A model generated the notes under the pieces. That model was not told where the DNA came from, did not search any database, and saw only the letters and a program-made list of their open reading frames with translations. The translations under genes and the position numbers were made by a program. A DNA stretch of 64,000 bases from Stenogyne calaminthoides (taxonomy: Eukaryota; Streptophyta; Magnoliopsida; Lamiales; Lamiaceae): contig JBBCBC010000012.1 in assembly GCA_037126765.1 (NCBI GenBank), positions 7,130,001 to 7,194,000 of the forward strand, written 5' to 3'. Positions 36,895 to 49,215 of this stretch are shown in pieces. Position 1 is the first letter of the stretch. Each line of letters begins with the position of its first letter.

Positions 36895-37130
36895 GAGTCG
36901 GGACAATATTCTGGAACAGGAGCGTAACAGGGTTGTTGGGCTTTTTTTTTAATGGGATTGGGCCGTTTGAAGAAGTATGTTAAATGCAGATTAATATGAG
37001 GGATAGGAAGATTAACCAACAGATTATAAATTTTTTGTTACGCAGAATAAAATTAATTTAAGTAATATACGATTTTCAGTATGACACATTGGAGGGTGAC
37101 ACTTGACAGCATTTTGGAGATGCACTTCTC

Positions 37131-37235
37131 CTTTTATAATATAAGATAAGGTACTTTGACTAGGTCAGTTTTTCATAATACTTTTATAATATAAAATAAG
37201 ATACTTTTAGCAGGTCAGTTTTCCATAATACTTTA
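37131..37235. repeat. Tandem duplication at the Helitron 5' terminus
   Basis: A unit of about 50 bases starting CTTTTATAATATAA is present at 37131 and again at 37181. The Helitron 5' end lies inside the first unit, so the terminus itself is duplicated. Confidence 0.75.
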
Positions 37236-38600
37236 CTTCAGTATTATAAGACCCCACCTGTCAAAAAAAAAAAAGTATTATAAGACCCCAATCTTACTTG
37301 CGTAGCTCTTTAAAAATAAAACGCTGCACAATAATATCATAAAACTAGCATGTAACCTAATGTGTTACATGAGACTAGAAATAAATTTTATATTAAATAC
37401 TTTAAATATAATCAATTTGATCAATTCAATTGTATCATAACTTTTATTGCAAAAATTGAAATAAAGAGGAGTAAAAAATAAACCACTAAAAAATAATAAA
37501 CTATAAATGATATAAATTAAATTAGAGAAATGAATGATGAATTAAAAATTATACCATGAATAAGTCAAACTCATTAAATTTAACAATAGAAATTAATGAA
37601 GAAAAATGAATGATATAAATTTAACCAGGTTTTTAAATTTCACCTGCCACCTAACTCCTCAATTGAAATTAGATCCACGTTTCGATTCCTTTCGGTAACT
37701 AATCGAATTATTTTAGTTATAAAGGTCTTTGGTGAATTTGTGGAAATGTTTGAAATTTTGACGACTAACTTCTAACAACTATAAAATTGCAGAATTTTGA
37801 AATAAAGAATTTACATGAACAGAGGGTGATTCACAATTAATCGATAATGATTCATTCTTAAGAATAAGATAAGCGGAACCAATTTATATGAAGAGCTATT
37901 TAACATTTAAGGTGAAAGTCCCATCTTAATTTGTCAAAAAAGAAACAAATGCGTGATAAGGATTTTTACTGCAATTAGAGTAGTTTTTCTTGTAGATCGT
38001 GCTCATCACGAAAACTCAACAGATTTTTAAAATACGCAATTTTTTTTTTTTTTTAACATTCAAATTATTTTACACTAAAACAAATTGAACATTACAAAAA
38101 ATAATTTGACTTGAATTCAAGACGGTTGCTTTTCGATGATCTGAAGACTTTTGTCCCGTAATTGTAGAAAAATTGATAGAACAAAAATAAATAACACAAA
38201 TTTATTGATTCAATACGCCAAGAATGACTACTTTTGTGAAAGACTACCAACGCAGTAAACGCCAAACAACCTATAAAAAAATCCATAGAAAATATTTCAA
38301 AATTAACTATCAGAATAAATTTTATATGTAATATGTTTTCTCATAAAATAAACGACAAAACCTCAGATGGCATTTGGCCCTCATTCATGCAGATTTGAAA
38401 GACAACTTAACACAATTAACATTTACTTCCCTAAAGTTATTAAAACGAACGCCTAAATTACAATTCGCCTCACCATAAAAACCGGCCTCACTTAAGAAGA
38501 GTCATTGCCAAAAAATATATATAAAAAATTAACAATAGAAGCTAAATCAATACGAACATTTTACATTAAAAAAATGAATAGAGTATTTACACCCGACTGC
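37236..38600. other. Intergenic DNA upstream of RACK1
   Basis: AT-rich, no gene recognised. The word GTATTATAAGACCCCA is present twice (about 37240 and 37275). Confidence 0.5.
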
Positions 38601-38676
38601 TGATTCGTGATGGACCACCCGATGGGCTATCCGAATCCAGCCCGCAACCATTTCCAATACCCTAAAAATCCTCCCA

Positions 38677-38709
38677 TATATAAACACACCAAATCTGCGA
38701 TTAGGGTTT
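38677..38709 (+). promoter_or_regulatory. RACK1 core promoter: TATA box and telo-box
   Basis: TATATAAA at 38677-38684, then ATTAGGGTTT ending at 38709 and a CT-rich leader. The telo-box (AGGGTTT) near the transcript start is common in plant genes for ribosomal and translation proteins, which suits RACK1. The 5' UTR would be roughly 70 bases. Confidence 0.75.
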
Positions 38710-38777
38710 CTCCTCTCCTCCTCAAAACCCTTGCGCCCATCGCCACACTTCACACACACACACTTGACGCAGCAGCC

Positions 38778-40697
38778 ATGTCGCAGGAACAATTGATCCT
38801 CCGCGGAACAATGCGCGCCCACACCGACTGGGTGACCGCCATCGCCACCCCGATCGACAACTCCGACAAGATCGTCTCCTCCTCCCGCGACAAATCCCTA
38901 ATTCTGTGGACTCTCACCAAGGAGGACAAGACCTACGGCGTCGCCACCCGCCGCCTCACCGGCCACTCCCACTTTGTTCAGGACGTCGTCCTCTCCTCCG
39001 ACGGCCAGTTCGCGCTCTCCGGCGCCTGGGACAGCGAGCTCCGCCTCTGGGATCTGCAGACCGGCGTCACCGCCCGCCGCTTCGTCGGGCACACCAAGGA
39101 CGTCCTCTCCGTCGCGTTCTCGATCGACAACCGCCAGATCGTGTCGGCGGCGCGTGACAAGACGATTAAGCTCTGGAACACCCTCGGGGAGTGCAAGTAC
39201 ACGATTCAGGATGAGAACGCGCACCCCGATTGGGTGTCGTGCGTTCGATTCTCGCCGAACAACACGCAGCCGACGATTGTTTCCGGGTCGTGGGATAAGA
39301 CTGTGAAGATTTGGAATCTGACCAATTGCAAGCTGCGCTCTACTTTGACCGGGCACAAGGGGTATGTGAACACGGTTGCGGTGTCGCCTGATGGCTCGCT
39401 GTGCGCGAGTGGGGGGAAAGACGGTGTCGTTTTGTTGTGGGATTTGGCGGAGGGGAAGATGCTTTACTCGTTGGATTCTGGTTCCATTATTCACGCTCTG
39501 TGCTTTAGCCCTAACAGGTACTGGCTGTGTGCTGCCACTGAGAATTGCATCAAGATCTGGGATCTGGAGAGCAAGAGCGTTGTTGTGGATCTAAAGGTGG
39601 ATGCTAAGCATGAGAGTGAGATGGCCAAAGATGACGCTGTTCAAACTGGTGCAGCCAAAAGCAAGGTTCAATTTCTTTTCCTTATTTGTCAACTGCCTAT
39701 TGCGTTTTGTGTTTGTGATGTGTAGGGTTATGATTTAGCATTTCGTTTGATTTTGGGGGTTATGTTATTTGTTACTAGTTATGTATTCATGCTTTGTTTG
39801 ATCGTGATATTTGCTTACACTTTTTGAACTTATGCTAGATGATCTATATTTTTGTTTATTGTGAAGTTTGATCAAGTTTGACACTTTATAATTCATTTAA
39901 ACTCTTCAAAGTATTAATTTGATTCTTTTAGTTTACTTGTGTGGATATATGTTAATATTAAAAACATGTTATCCAATCAATTTGTTGGTGGTGGTTTTTA
40001 TTAATCCGTTCAATAATGGATTTGAACTTACTTCTGAGTGATTTGATTCAGTTAATTCCTTCCAAATTCTTTTTATTTGAACACAATCTTTCCAAAGCTT
40101 TGTTTTTTCCTAGTAAAGCTTTTGTTATTTTTTTTTCCTTGAAGTTCTGCCTTGCCTTTTGTAGATGAGAATTAAAATTTGTGTTTCTTTTGTTAGATAA
40201 TTTGTGTTCATTTATTTGAGGTTCATGTATTCTCGAGAGGAAAAAAAGCAGTTAATAAGTTGATTGATCTCTACTGAATCTTTGTGACCTAAATGCAAGA
40301 TCATCTTCTACACTGTCAGAAAAAACATTTTTTATGTCACTATTTTGTTGTTCCTTCCAAGTGAAGTTGGCGAACGCATAAAATGTCTCTAGTATGGTAA
40401 AATATGAAAATGTGCTTTTATTTATATGCTTTAAAAATTAAATGGTAAACAAAGCCCTCTTGTAAGGAATTTGAATAGGAACAACTATTCTGGCCATATT
40501 AATAAAGGAAATGTGATTGGTGACATTATGTTCTATATCATATATATGAATGATTTATACTGCAGAAGCTGAAGGTGTAAATTGTTTGTTGTAGGTCGGC
40601 ACTGCACCTGTCTCAACTGGAGCGCCCGATGGAAGCACCCTTTTTCAGTGGTTATACAGATGGTGTTATCCGAGTTTGGGGCGCCGGTCGTTACTAG
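38778..40697 (+). CDS. RACK1: RACK1, WD40 scaffold of the small ribosomal subunit (two exons)
   Basis: Seven-blade WD40 protein that sits on the 40S subunit and scaffolds kinases and hormone signalling. Exon 1 (38778-39665, 296 codons) is intact from MSQEQLILRGTM. It contains the WD repeats in order, with landmarks TDWVTAIATP, SGAWDSELRLWDL, VSAARDKTIKLWN, VSGSWDKTVKIWN, ASGGKDGVVLLWDL and ATENCIKIWDL, and ends at AAKSK before a GT donor. The plant start (MSQEQLIL) fixes the ATG. Exon 2 (40595-40697) should encode the last 33 residues, ending GVIRVWGAGRY. It is 103 bases instead of the expected 102 and reads correctly only in pieces. There is an extra C in AGCGCCCGAT (40621-40630), an extra T in CCTTTTTCAG, and the exon start is one base short. 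Full length would be about 329 residues, close to the usual plant size of about 327. The gene identity is certain; the break in exon 2 may be a consensus error. Confidence 0.96.
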
Positions 40698-43236
40698 GAA
40701 TAACATCTTGCAGAACAAATCTTGGATGCCTTTTCTACAGCAATTTTGAGTTACTTTAATTTATGGCAAATATCCAGATTCTATGTTTGTTTGGATTTTA
40801 ATTTTTGAATACTTTTGTTAGGTATAATGTGTTTGGTTCAACTATTAATTTTACTTGTTTGCATAAATATTCTCTGGGCTTCTCTACATATAGTTGCTTG
40901 TGTGGAGAACTCACTTGCAGCATCTTAGTACTCGCATGATAATGTGTTTATGCCTATCAATACCCTGTTTTGAAATTTTAGAATTTGTATGTTTTTCTTT
41001 AAAAAATACCAAGTTATTGTTCTTCTCTATATTTTCTTTTTTATATTATTGTCTTTAAATTATTTAAAAGACTATTGAAGGATTAGTTATTAATGTATGC
41101 TAAATTTGAAAGCGTATAAATGTTCAATAGGAAAAGTATAACGTCATAACTTATAATTTATATTTTCACTAATAAAAATATAATAATGATTTGAATTTGT
41201 TTGTCATAGTGTTTAAAGTGAATTTATTTTTTTAAAAAAATGCACAAGACAAGTAGCAAAAAAACATTTGCAAAAAATCAAGTATAAAAAATGTGTCATT
41301 ATATGAATAAAATCAACAATGCAAAATTCAAATGTATTGTTGAAACATGCAATTTATTTTATAGTAATGTTCAATTTATTTATATTGAAAGAATGGGTCT
41401 CATGCAGACTTTCGAACAGATTACAGACTCATAAATAAGATTTTTAAAGCGTAGCATAACTATATAAAATAAAAAGCGTTCTTACTATTCTAAATGTAAG
41501 ATGCAACTATGTTCCCACATTAACAACAGACTTTTCTCAGATAAATAAGTGGCACTTTTCAAAGATACAAGTTGCATTCTTCTAAAATGCACTATGAAAT
41601 GACGCGATTTTGAACAAGATATAAGATCTAGCCATATTGAAATATTCAATATTTAAGTGTAAAATAAATTGCGTGATTCAAAAACGAATCGCATGGTGCA
41701 TTGTGGTGAAAAAAGATTTAGCCATAAAACATAGACAAAAACTTGTATCTAATATCAGATACTAAATACATGCGCAATTCTAGTTCAAATTGGTATTTTT
41801 CCGAGAATTCGGTCGATTTAATTGAGCTCTGGATCAAGCCCAGTTCGCCACTTGATCCAAATAAGATTTATTTCTTCTTCCTCGCGATTCCTAGGTTTTC
41901 CCATCCCAAGCAACACGAATCCTGGTGCTTTCAAATTCTTATACCTCGCGATCTAGGGTTCTTCTTCCTCTTGCAACCAACCGATTTTACAAACGGCGTA
42001 AGGCCCTGCAGGTTTTTCCTTCTCTTCCTTATTCGGAATTTTTCCATATTCTTCTTGCTTTTCTCAATTTTCTCATCCTTTTGCAATTTACAGGTCCTTC
42101 CATTATTTTTCCTCACGATTTTGTGACGCAATCTTTCAGATCCTTCTGCACTCTTCTCACGCTGTTATTTAAATTTGTAAATTTGGACTGAAGATTTTTT
42201 TTTTGCGTTTGTACTGATTTTGTTCATGTAGTAACACTCTTTTGCTCATAGGGTAACACTATTTTGTTCATGTAGTAACACATCAAGTTGTTATGTAAAT
42301 CTGTAATTTTGGACCGAAATTTCTTTTCCGTTTGTTCTGGTTTTGTTTATGCGTTTGTACTGATTTTTGTTCATGTACTAACACTCTTTTACTGATGATA
42401 TTTTTCGCATTTGTACTGATTTTTGTTCATGTGGTAACACTCTTTTGCTCATAGGGTAACACTCTTTTGTTCATGTGGTAACACATCAAGTTGTTATGTA
42501 AATCTGTAATTTTGACCGAGAATTTCTTTCCGCTTGTTCCGGTTTTTGTTTATGCGCGTTTGTACCGGTTTTGTTCATGTAACAACACTCTTTTGCTCAT
42601 AGGGTAACACTATTTTGTTCATGTAGTAACACATCAAGTTGTTATGTAAACTCGAACCACGCCCAAGCCGACCCGCCTTACCCTTGACACCCCGAATAAA
42701 AATTTAGGCAACTTTTATTTTATTTATGTTGTATTGCACATAACACTAGTGTGCAATATTTCACGCAAGACTTTCTCTAAAAAATATTGCCTAGAACTTA
42801 ATTTGTAAAATAGTTGTATATGAGTGTATATACTGAGATGAAATAATTTATATACACGAGAAGAGGACAACGATATATTGGGATTGGGAACAAATAATGC
42901 ATTATCTCCTCAAGGTCGAAAATACCAGTATTGATAGAAAAATGAAGAATTTATATTTATGAAAATATTATGAATATATCTATATCAAATATTGATATGG
43001 TAAATTAAAAAGATTATGAAAATTTAATAACAAAATTTGAATAGATAGATTTAACAAATAATTTAAACAAATTTTAAAATTTACATTTACGATAAATATA
43101 CTATCATAAACATAAGATATAAAATATAAAATGTACTCTTATAATACACAATGTTATTTCATATGACATAGATATTCTTCAAATTCTTTTTTTATATTTT
43201 TTTGGTATTTTTTCAATATTTTACAGTATGAAATTA
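40698..43236. other. Intergenic DNA between RACK1 and the LINE
   Basis: No gene identified. 41800-42180 is CT-rich and resembles a transcribed leader, with a CTAGGGTT word near 41955, but no coding exon can be named. It runs into the tandem repeat listed at 42196-42655. From 42700 to 43236 the DNA is AT-rich. Confidence 0.45.
42196..42655. repeat. Tandem repeat, units of about 150-200 bases
   Basis: Three imperfect units, each ending CATCAAGTTGTTATGTAAA (42281, 42484 and 42632). The internal words GGTAACACTCTTTT and TTTTTGTTCATGT recur many times. Spacing is 203 then 148 bases, so the last unit is internally shortened. Confidence 0.85.
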
Positions 43237-43595
43237 TTTTTTTTGATAAGAAAAAATGGATTCATTAATAAAGGCACGGGTAAGACACAAGTTTACAATG
43301 AGTCCGGCTAGAAATACCCATAAAATATATACATATAGATCCTTACAAGTTTGATTTTAAAGCAAGACTAACCAAGAATTCTTCTAGGCTCAAGCTCCAC
43401 TAATTATACAAAACTTTATGTCTCCATGTTCCTTTTGCTTCAACCCACTCCAATGTCTTGTCTTCCACAATATCCTTAATCTTTGTTTTCTCCTTCCGAA
43501 AGATTATGGCGTTTCGAACATTCCATATAGTCCAAAGAATACACTCCCACAAGCCCACCATGAGGGTCTTCCTATCATTCCCTCCAATAAGTCTA

Positions 43596-46500
43596 CTAAA
43601 ATGGACTAGACTTATCTTTGGGTTGGATGATAGGACCTACACACCTCGAACCAATCAACACATTCCATCCATATACAAGACACAAAATAACAAATAATAG
43701 AACATGTCTTACAGTTTTTGGTACATTGTTGCAAAACGGGCCGTGAATATTTGAGGCTTGTGGAAGGGCGTTCCATCTTCTAAGGTTCGTCGTGGTTGGA
43801 ATTCGTTCCCATAGTACGCGCCAAGCATGAATGCTCACTTTAGTCGGCACCCACTTGTTCCATATCGCTTCAAACACTCTCTTTTCCTCTTCCGAATCTG
43901 CAACATTATCCTGTGTAAGTCGGCTATAGACAGTCTTGGTCGTGTAGTCTCCGTCTGATGAGAATCTCCATTTCCATTGGTCTTCCTTATCCTTTGTTAA
44001 AGTGTACCTGTTCACCAAGTCAATTAAATTATTGAAAGTAGGTAACTCTCTATCAAACAACTCCCCATCCACCGCCACTTCCACCTCCAAACTCCTTCTC
44101 TCCACTCCCCATTTCCCCCACACTCAATGAATTATCCTAACAAAGCTTGTACAATCTAGAAAAAATCAGTTTTAAGGCCTATCCCCCACTTAATTTTCCT
44201 CCCAAAAAGAGTTTTACTCCCATCCCCAATTTCCTTTCTCAAACTCGACAAAAAACCAACTCTAGTCACCCTCCCCCCAAACTTTAATGACTTCCCCCAC
44301 CAAATCAAAACTCTTCCCCTTCTCCTCCGACACTACCTAACCCCCTAAAAACACCCCATCTAGACTTAATCACTCTAGCCCACAAACACCTCGGGTTAGT
44401 AAAAAATCGCCACACCCATTTGCCCAAAAGAGCTCTATTGAAACACTCAAGATCCCTCACCCCAAGCCCCCCCAAGATTTTTGGTTTACAAATGGTTTCC
44501 CACTTGATCCAAGAAATTTTATCCTTACTCTCATCACCCCCCACAAAAAAAATTCTTTGTAAGCTCACAATTTCACACAAGACATTTTTAGGAGCCCGGT
44601 AGGTGGATAAATAGTAGACCAGAAGAGATGCTAGGACGTCATTAATCAAAGTAAGTCTTCTCCCAATGGAGAGATTTAGATCTTTCCATTTCCTCAGCCG
44701 ATTCCGTACTTTCTGGATGACATGGTTCCATTCGGTCGCCTTTCTGTGTGCACATCCAACGTTAACCCCCAACTACATAAATGATTCCTCCCCCACTTGG
44801 CAACCTAGGGTATTGGCATAAACTTGAATCTCATCACTGCTCACATTTAGCCCGGTAACACTGCATTTCCCCCGATTGACTTTCAGCCCGGATACCCATT
44901 CCAAATTGATGATGAAGTGCTTCAAGAATAGGACATTTTCTCTCGTGGCTCTCCGATGAAGATTGTGTCGTCCCATGAATCGGAGGTGTGAAATCCGAAC
45001 TTTGTCCTTGCTAAATCTAACATCGGAGCAAAGAGATCTCTATCGATTGCTTTGTTTAGCATTAGGCTCAATCCTTCAAATTAATAAAATAAGGAATAGG
45101 AAGGGGATAGGGGTCCCTTTGCCTAAGTCCTCTTTCCGGATGAAATTCCTCTATCGGGCTCCCATTTATGAGAATAGATGCATGCGCTGAAGTGACACAC
45201 TCCATGATCCACTTGCTCGAGAAACCAAATCTTTCCATAATCCTCCTCAAATATCCCCAATTAACCGAGTCATAGGCTTTTGCGAAATCTATCTTGTACA
45301 GTAGGCATTGCTCCTTTTTGGCCTTCACCTCCTCGATTACCTCATTGAGCACCACCACGCTGTCCAGGATTTGCCTACCCCCAATGAAGGCACATTGATG
45401 CTCAGAGATGATAGTCTCCATTACCTTGCACAATCTTAACGAAAACACTTTTGCCACCACTTTGTAGATGCATCCAATAAGAGATATCGGCCTAAAGTCC
45501 GACAGACATAACGCTTCCTCTTTCTTCGGGATGAGGACTATGAATGAAGGATTGATTCCTTTTACCAGTTTCCCGTGCTCGTGGAACTCCTTAAAATGTA
45601 ATTGTCATTTAAATCCTCTTTCAGAACCTCCCAAAAGTCTTTTAAAAAGCCAAAATTGAAACCGTCGGGCGAGGGGCTTTTGGAGCTATCACATGAGTCC
45701 ACTGCCGCCTTTATTTCCTCCTCGGAGAACGCCGCAGTCAACATTTAATTCTTGGTTGGACTGATCTTTTGAGTACAGAAGTCTGAGGCTAAGTCGGGTC
45801 TAGCAACAAGCTCCGCCGTGAAGTGATTCTTGAAGAACTCCAAGGTGCCTCTCTTGACTTCCTCCACCTCTTCACACCACTGGTTATCAAACTATACGCC
45901 CACAATTTCGTTGCGTTTCCTCCTCTTATTAATGACATTATGGAAAAAGCTCATGTTGGCATCCCCTTCTTGAATCCACTTAGCTCTCGCTTTCTATTTT
46001 AGGAGGTTGTACTTGAGATTCAAATCCCTAAGAAGTAGTGCCCGAACTTCATTCCTCCTGATGATTTCCACTTCATCTAGCCCGAACACATCATCAATTG
46101 TGTCTATCCTCAAAATTTCTTTCATTTTCTCCTCAATTCTCTTGTCGATGGAGCCGAACACGTCTCTGTTCCAACATTTGAGATCCTGTTTGAGCAACTT
46201 GAACTTTTTCTTGAGCATAAAACTGCCACAACCCTCTACATCATAGCTTTTCCATTTTGCCACCACAAAGTCTCTAAATGCCGGATGATACCGCCACACA
46301 TTAATCGAACTCAAGGGCTTTATCCCCGATCCTTCACTTTGATTTCCAGAAACATCGGGCAGTGGTCCGAAAGAGATCTTCCAATAGCTTTGTGGTGAGA
46401 ATTTGGCCATTTTAGTAGCCACTCGTTGTTAAGTAACACCCGATCGATTATGCTTTTACACGAATCGTCCGGGCTGTACCAAAGTGTAAAGACAACCGTG

Positions 46501-47040
46501 TGTAGGGCATATCGATGAGGCCTATGTCTCGATGAAGTTGTCAAATGCCCTTATGTCCCCCGCGATAATCGATCCACTTTTGATCTCTCCGATTCCCCTC
46601 CTCGATTGAGTTGAAGTCGCCTGAACATAAATACAATGATCCAAATTCTGATCTATCATTATCTGGATCCTATCCCATAGCTCGATTCTGTCCTGCAGTG
46701 GGCACAGAGCATATACATTAATAATACAACATTCCGTTTTATCCGTGCCCCAAACTCCAACTACCACTACAACTCCTTGCACATGCCAACAACTTCTAGC
46801 AATGAAAATTTCAGAATTCCAAATGGATAAAATGCCCCCAGACCTTCCTATCGATTCCCTGTACGTCCACCCACATTTACCAACACCTCATATTGATTTA
46901 ATCAAGAATTCATCAATGTTTTCTTTTTTTGTTTCATGTAAGCATACAAAGTCCACACCAAATTTTCTGATAAATTCGTGTACCTCTTTGCATTTTGCTA
47001 AACACCCCAAGCCTCTGATATTGTAGCTTAAAATCTTCAT
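43596..47040 (-). pseudogene. LINE ORF2 (endonuclease and reverse transcriptase)
   Basis: Starts MKILSYNIRGLG at 47040-47038, the usual opening of a plant L1 endonuclease. Then come NVYALCPLQDRIELWD (about 46710), the RT landmarks AFIGGRQILDSV (about 45390), YKIDFAKAYDSVNWGYL (about 45290) and GLRQRDP (about 45125), and a DDTIFIGE active-site segment (about 44960) that is one indel out of frame. The end has KVSIHAWRVLWERIPT (about 43840), the zf-RVT domain. At least eight breaks. Confidence 0.88.
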
Positions 47041-47221
47041 TAAATAATTCTGGCGTTTGACTCCTCGACCGGTGCATCTTGCTCTCTTCTCGTACCTTCT
47101 TCCATTTCCAGGTTCTTCAAAAAATTGTCCTCTCCTTCTGCTGCTGAGAGACCCATGAGTTGGCCAATCTCCCAAATCTTCCTCGCTTCCTCATTAGGTT
47201 GTTGATGGGTCTGGTTTATAA

Positions 47222-49197
47222 TCAATTCCCCGTGCCGCTCTCCTTTTTCTTTCCCGCCACAACTTTGTCCTCGGATGAGGCTAAGTCCGAGAGGAACACA
47301 CTGAGTTGTTTCTTTTCCTTTTTTTTTCTTGCCTTTTTCGAGGGACCATCCTTCTTCTTTCTCGTCCGTTTAATTTCGGTGGCCGCCATCTTGGTCGGCG
47401 TGGGGTCGAGCGCCATCCCGGGGGGAGTGATGCTTCGAGCTTTTCTTTGGTATATCTGGTTTAGGCAAATGGGTGAAGCTAGGGATTTTGACCCTTGCTG
47501 ATGAGTTGTCGCGATGTTCTGATTAAAAGATGGGCCGTGGGATTGTGGATGCATTGGGCTTATAATTTTATTGCTGGGCCCACTAGACGAGTTCATGCCT
47601 CCTGGGCCCAAATGCCCATTGCGTCCCTTTTGGGCCTTTCGTTTCATACTGCCAGATTGGGCTACCAAAGTTTACGAGTAAATGGCATCGCGCCTAGGCC
47701 CAAAATTTTCCGGATCTGCCTGCGGATTAACCGGCCCATCCCTACTATCGTTCTGACCCACATTGTTTGAAATTGCCGTATCCTTGTGGGGTCCATCCTC
47801 ATTATTAACCGTTGCTTTCTCAGTTTGATTGAGTCCATTGGAATCTCCAAGGACTTGGAAATTACTCATCATAATATCGGGCCCCATGTTTTCGGGTGGC
47901 GACCTAGGGTTTCTGCCTCCTCAGCACGTTTCCCACTCTCCGTCCGACGTCTCCATCTCATCCTCTCCAAATATCGCCGCCGCCGCCGGACCTTGGCTCA
48001 AATGTTCATCTTCTTCGCTAGACCAGCCCGATTCGTCGATCGGAGCTGCGTTCAGGTGGTTCTGTGACCCAGGAAAATTACCAAGATACTCCTCCACGAT
48101 TCTAATCGTAAAAACCTTGTTATCGATTTTCACCGAGAAGGAGCAATTGATTTCCTGTTGGAAAGAGGCAGCGATCATCACTCTTGCCACATTCAAGAAT
48201 TCTTTATTTGTAGTGCCCTGGTCCATTTTAAGGAAAACTCCGATTTTTCCGCTGGCTATCTTGAAGAATCTTTGGTTCCATGCATGGGCAGGAACACAGA
48301 TCCATCGTGTCCATACCTTTCTTATGTGGCACACATCCTCTTCCCGCCACGATCTACCACTCGATCCAGTACGGAAACCATTCTTCCATGTCTTTTACGA
48401 CATCCTCCATAGACTGCTTATTCATGTTTTGAATAAGCACCATCTCATCTCCCATATATCGTATTTTCAAACTTGTACCACAATCACTTCGGATCTCATT
48501 CCCATTCTCCTCTCATGAAAACTTATCTCTAATGGCTCCCAACCAACATAAGTTTAACCAATCACGTTTCGAGAATGCATTGTTGAGAATGAGAACGGGG
48601 ATGCGGCGTTCCTTGTAAGAGTTTTCAGAATGGACTGTTCATCTTCCTTCTTCCTGCAAGATTCACCAAAAACCGCCTCTTTAAATGACTTTTCTGGTGA
48701 CCTCAGCCTCAGGCCAGCATCAAAGGGTTTCCCTGGTTCAGATTTGTATAAGTGTTGGTTCCTGTCATGTTTGGGCAAATATGTTATGATCTTATAACTT
48801 CCAATCTATAAACTGTTGAGTTTCTCCAACGTCCTGTTTATGTCCCTCACCTGCCCACTTCTGAATCTGACAAAACCATAAACCTTCCCTGCCTTATCCC
48901 TTTTTTTAGGACAGAAGAGACCTAACACCTCCCCCACCACACTGAAAGTCGACCGAAGAAGTTACATGCTGCAGTTTTCAAGAAAGTTTCGGAAAAGGAA
49001 AGATTTTGACTCCCTACCTTCGAAGTTGAACTTACCGTTGTTGCCGCCGTCTCTACCATTATCCGACCAGAAACTACCTAACCACCTACCAGAGTTTTTC
49101 TGCCTCACCGGATTGCGCTCGGAATGGGTTAACCTAGGATCTACCCAAAACTTCACCCTCTCACCCTTCTTTCTAAAATTTCTCTCTCTAGCCATAA
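47222..49197 (-). pseudogene. LINE ORF1 (RRM and DUF4283-like nucleic-acid-binding protein)
   Basis: Starts MARERNFRKKGERVKFWVDP at 49197, just inside the element. An RNP1-like GKVYGFVRF near 48870 marks an RRM. A stretch with CVPAHAWNQRFFKIA (about 48300) is the DUF4283-type part seen in plant LINE ORF1. The basic Lys/Arg-rich tail ends near 47222. ORF1 proteins coat the element RNA. Several frameshifts. Confidence 0.75.
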
Positions 49198-49215
49198 TAG
49201 AACCTATAACCATTT

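Larger units (their letters stand above)
34330..37146 (-). mobile_element. Helitron with captured gene fragments
   Basis: On the minus strand the element begins TCTTATATTATAAAAGG (5' end at 37146) and ends ...AAAAAGACTAG (3' end at 34330). Upstream of the CTAG there is a hairpin (TTTACAAC / GTGTAAA around GAGGGCTT) about 18 bases from the end. The flanking bases on that strand are A and T, the A|T target expected of Helitrons. No Rep/helicase is visible, so it is non-autonomous. It contains exon-like segments with splice sites, all in the element's own direction, and a promoter-like block at its 5' third. Confidence 0.78.
43237..49215 (-). mobile_element. L1-type LINE, nearly full length
   Basis: A non-LTR retrotransposon of about 6 kb. 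Minus-strand order: ORF1 with an RNA-binding region, ORF2 with endonuclease, reverse transcriptase and a zinc-knuckle-like C-terminus, then a 3' end TTATCAAAAAAAA. Flanking target-site duplications are visible: 43219-43236 and 49216-49235 match over about 18 bases (ACAGTA(T/C)GA..AATTA), with two substitutions or indels. The duplications show that both ends are present. All reading frames are broken. Confidence 0.9.

Noticed and set aside
38898..39494. A 198-codon open frame on the minus strand across RACK1 exon 1
   Set aside because: It is the antisense shadow of a GC-rich, strongly coding exon; composition is Arg/Pro/Ala without any domain.
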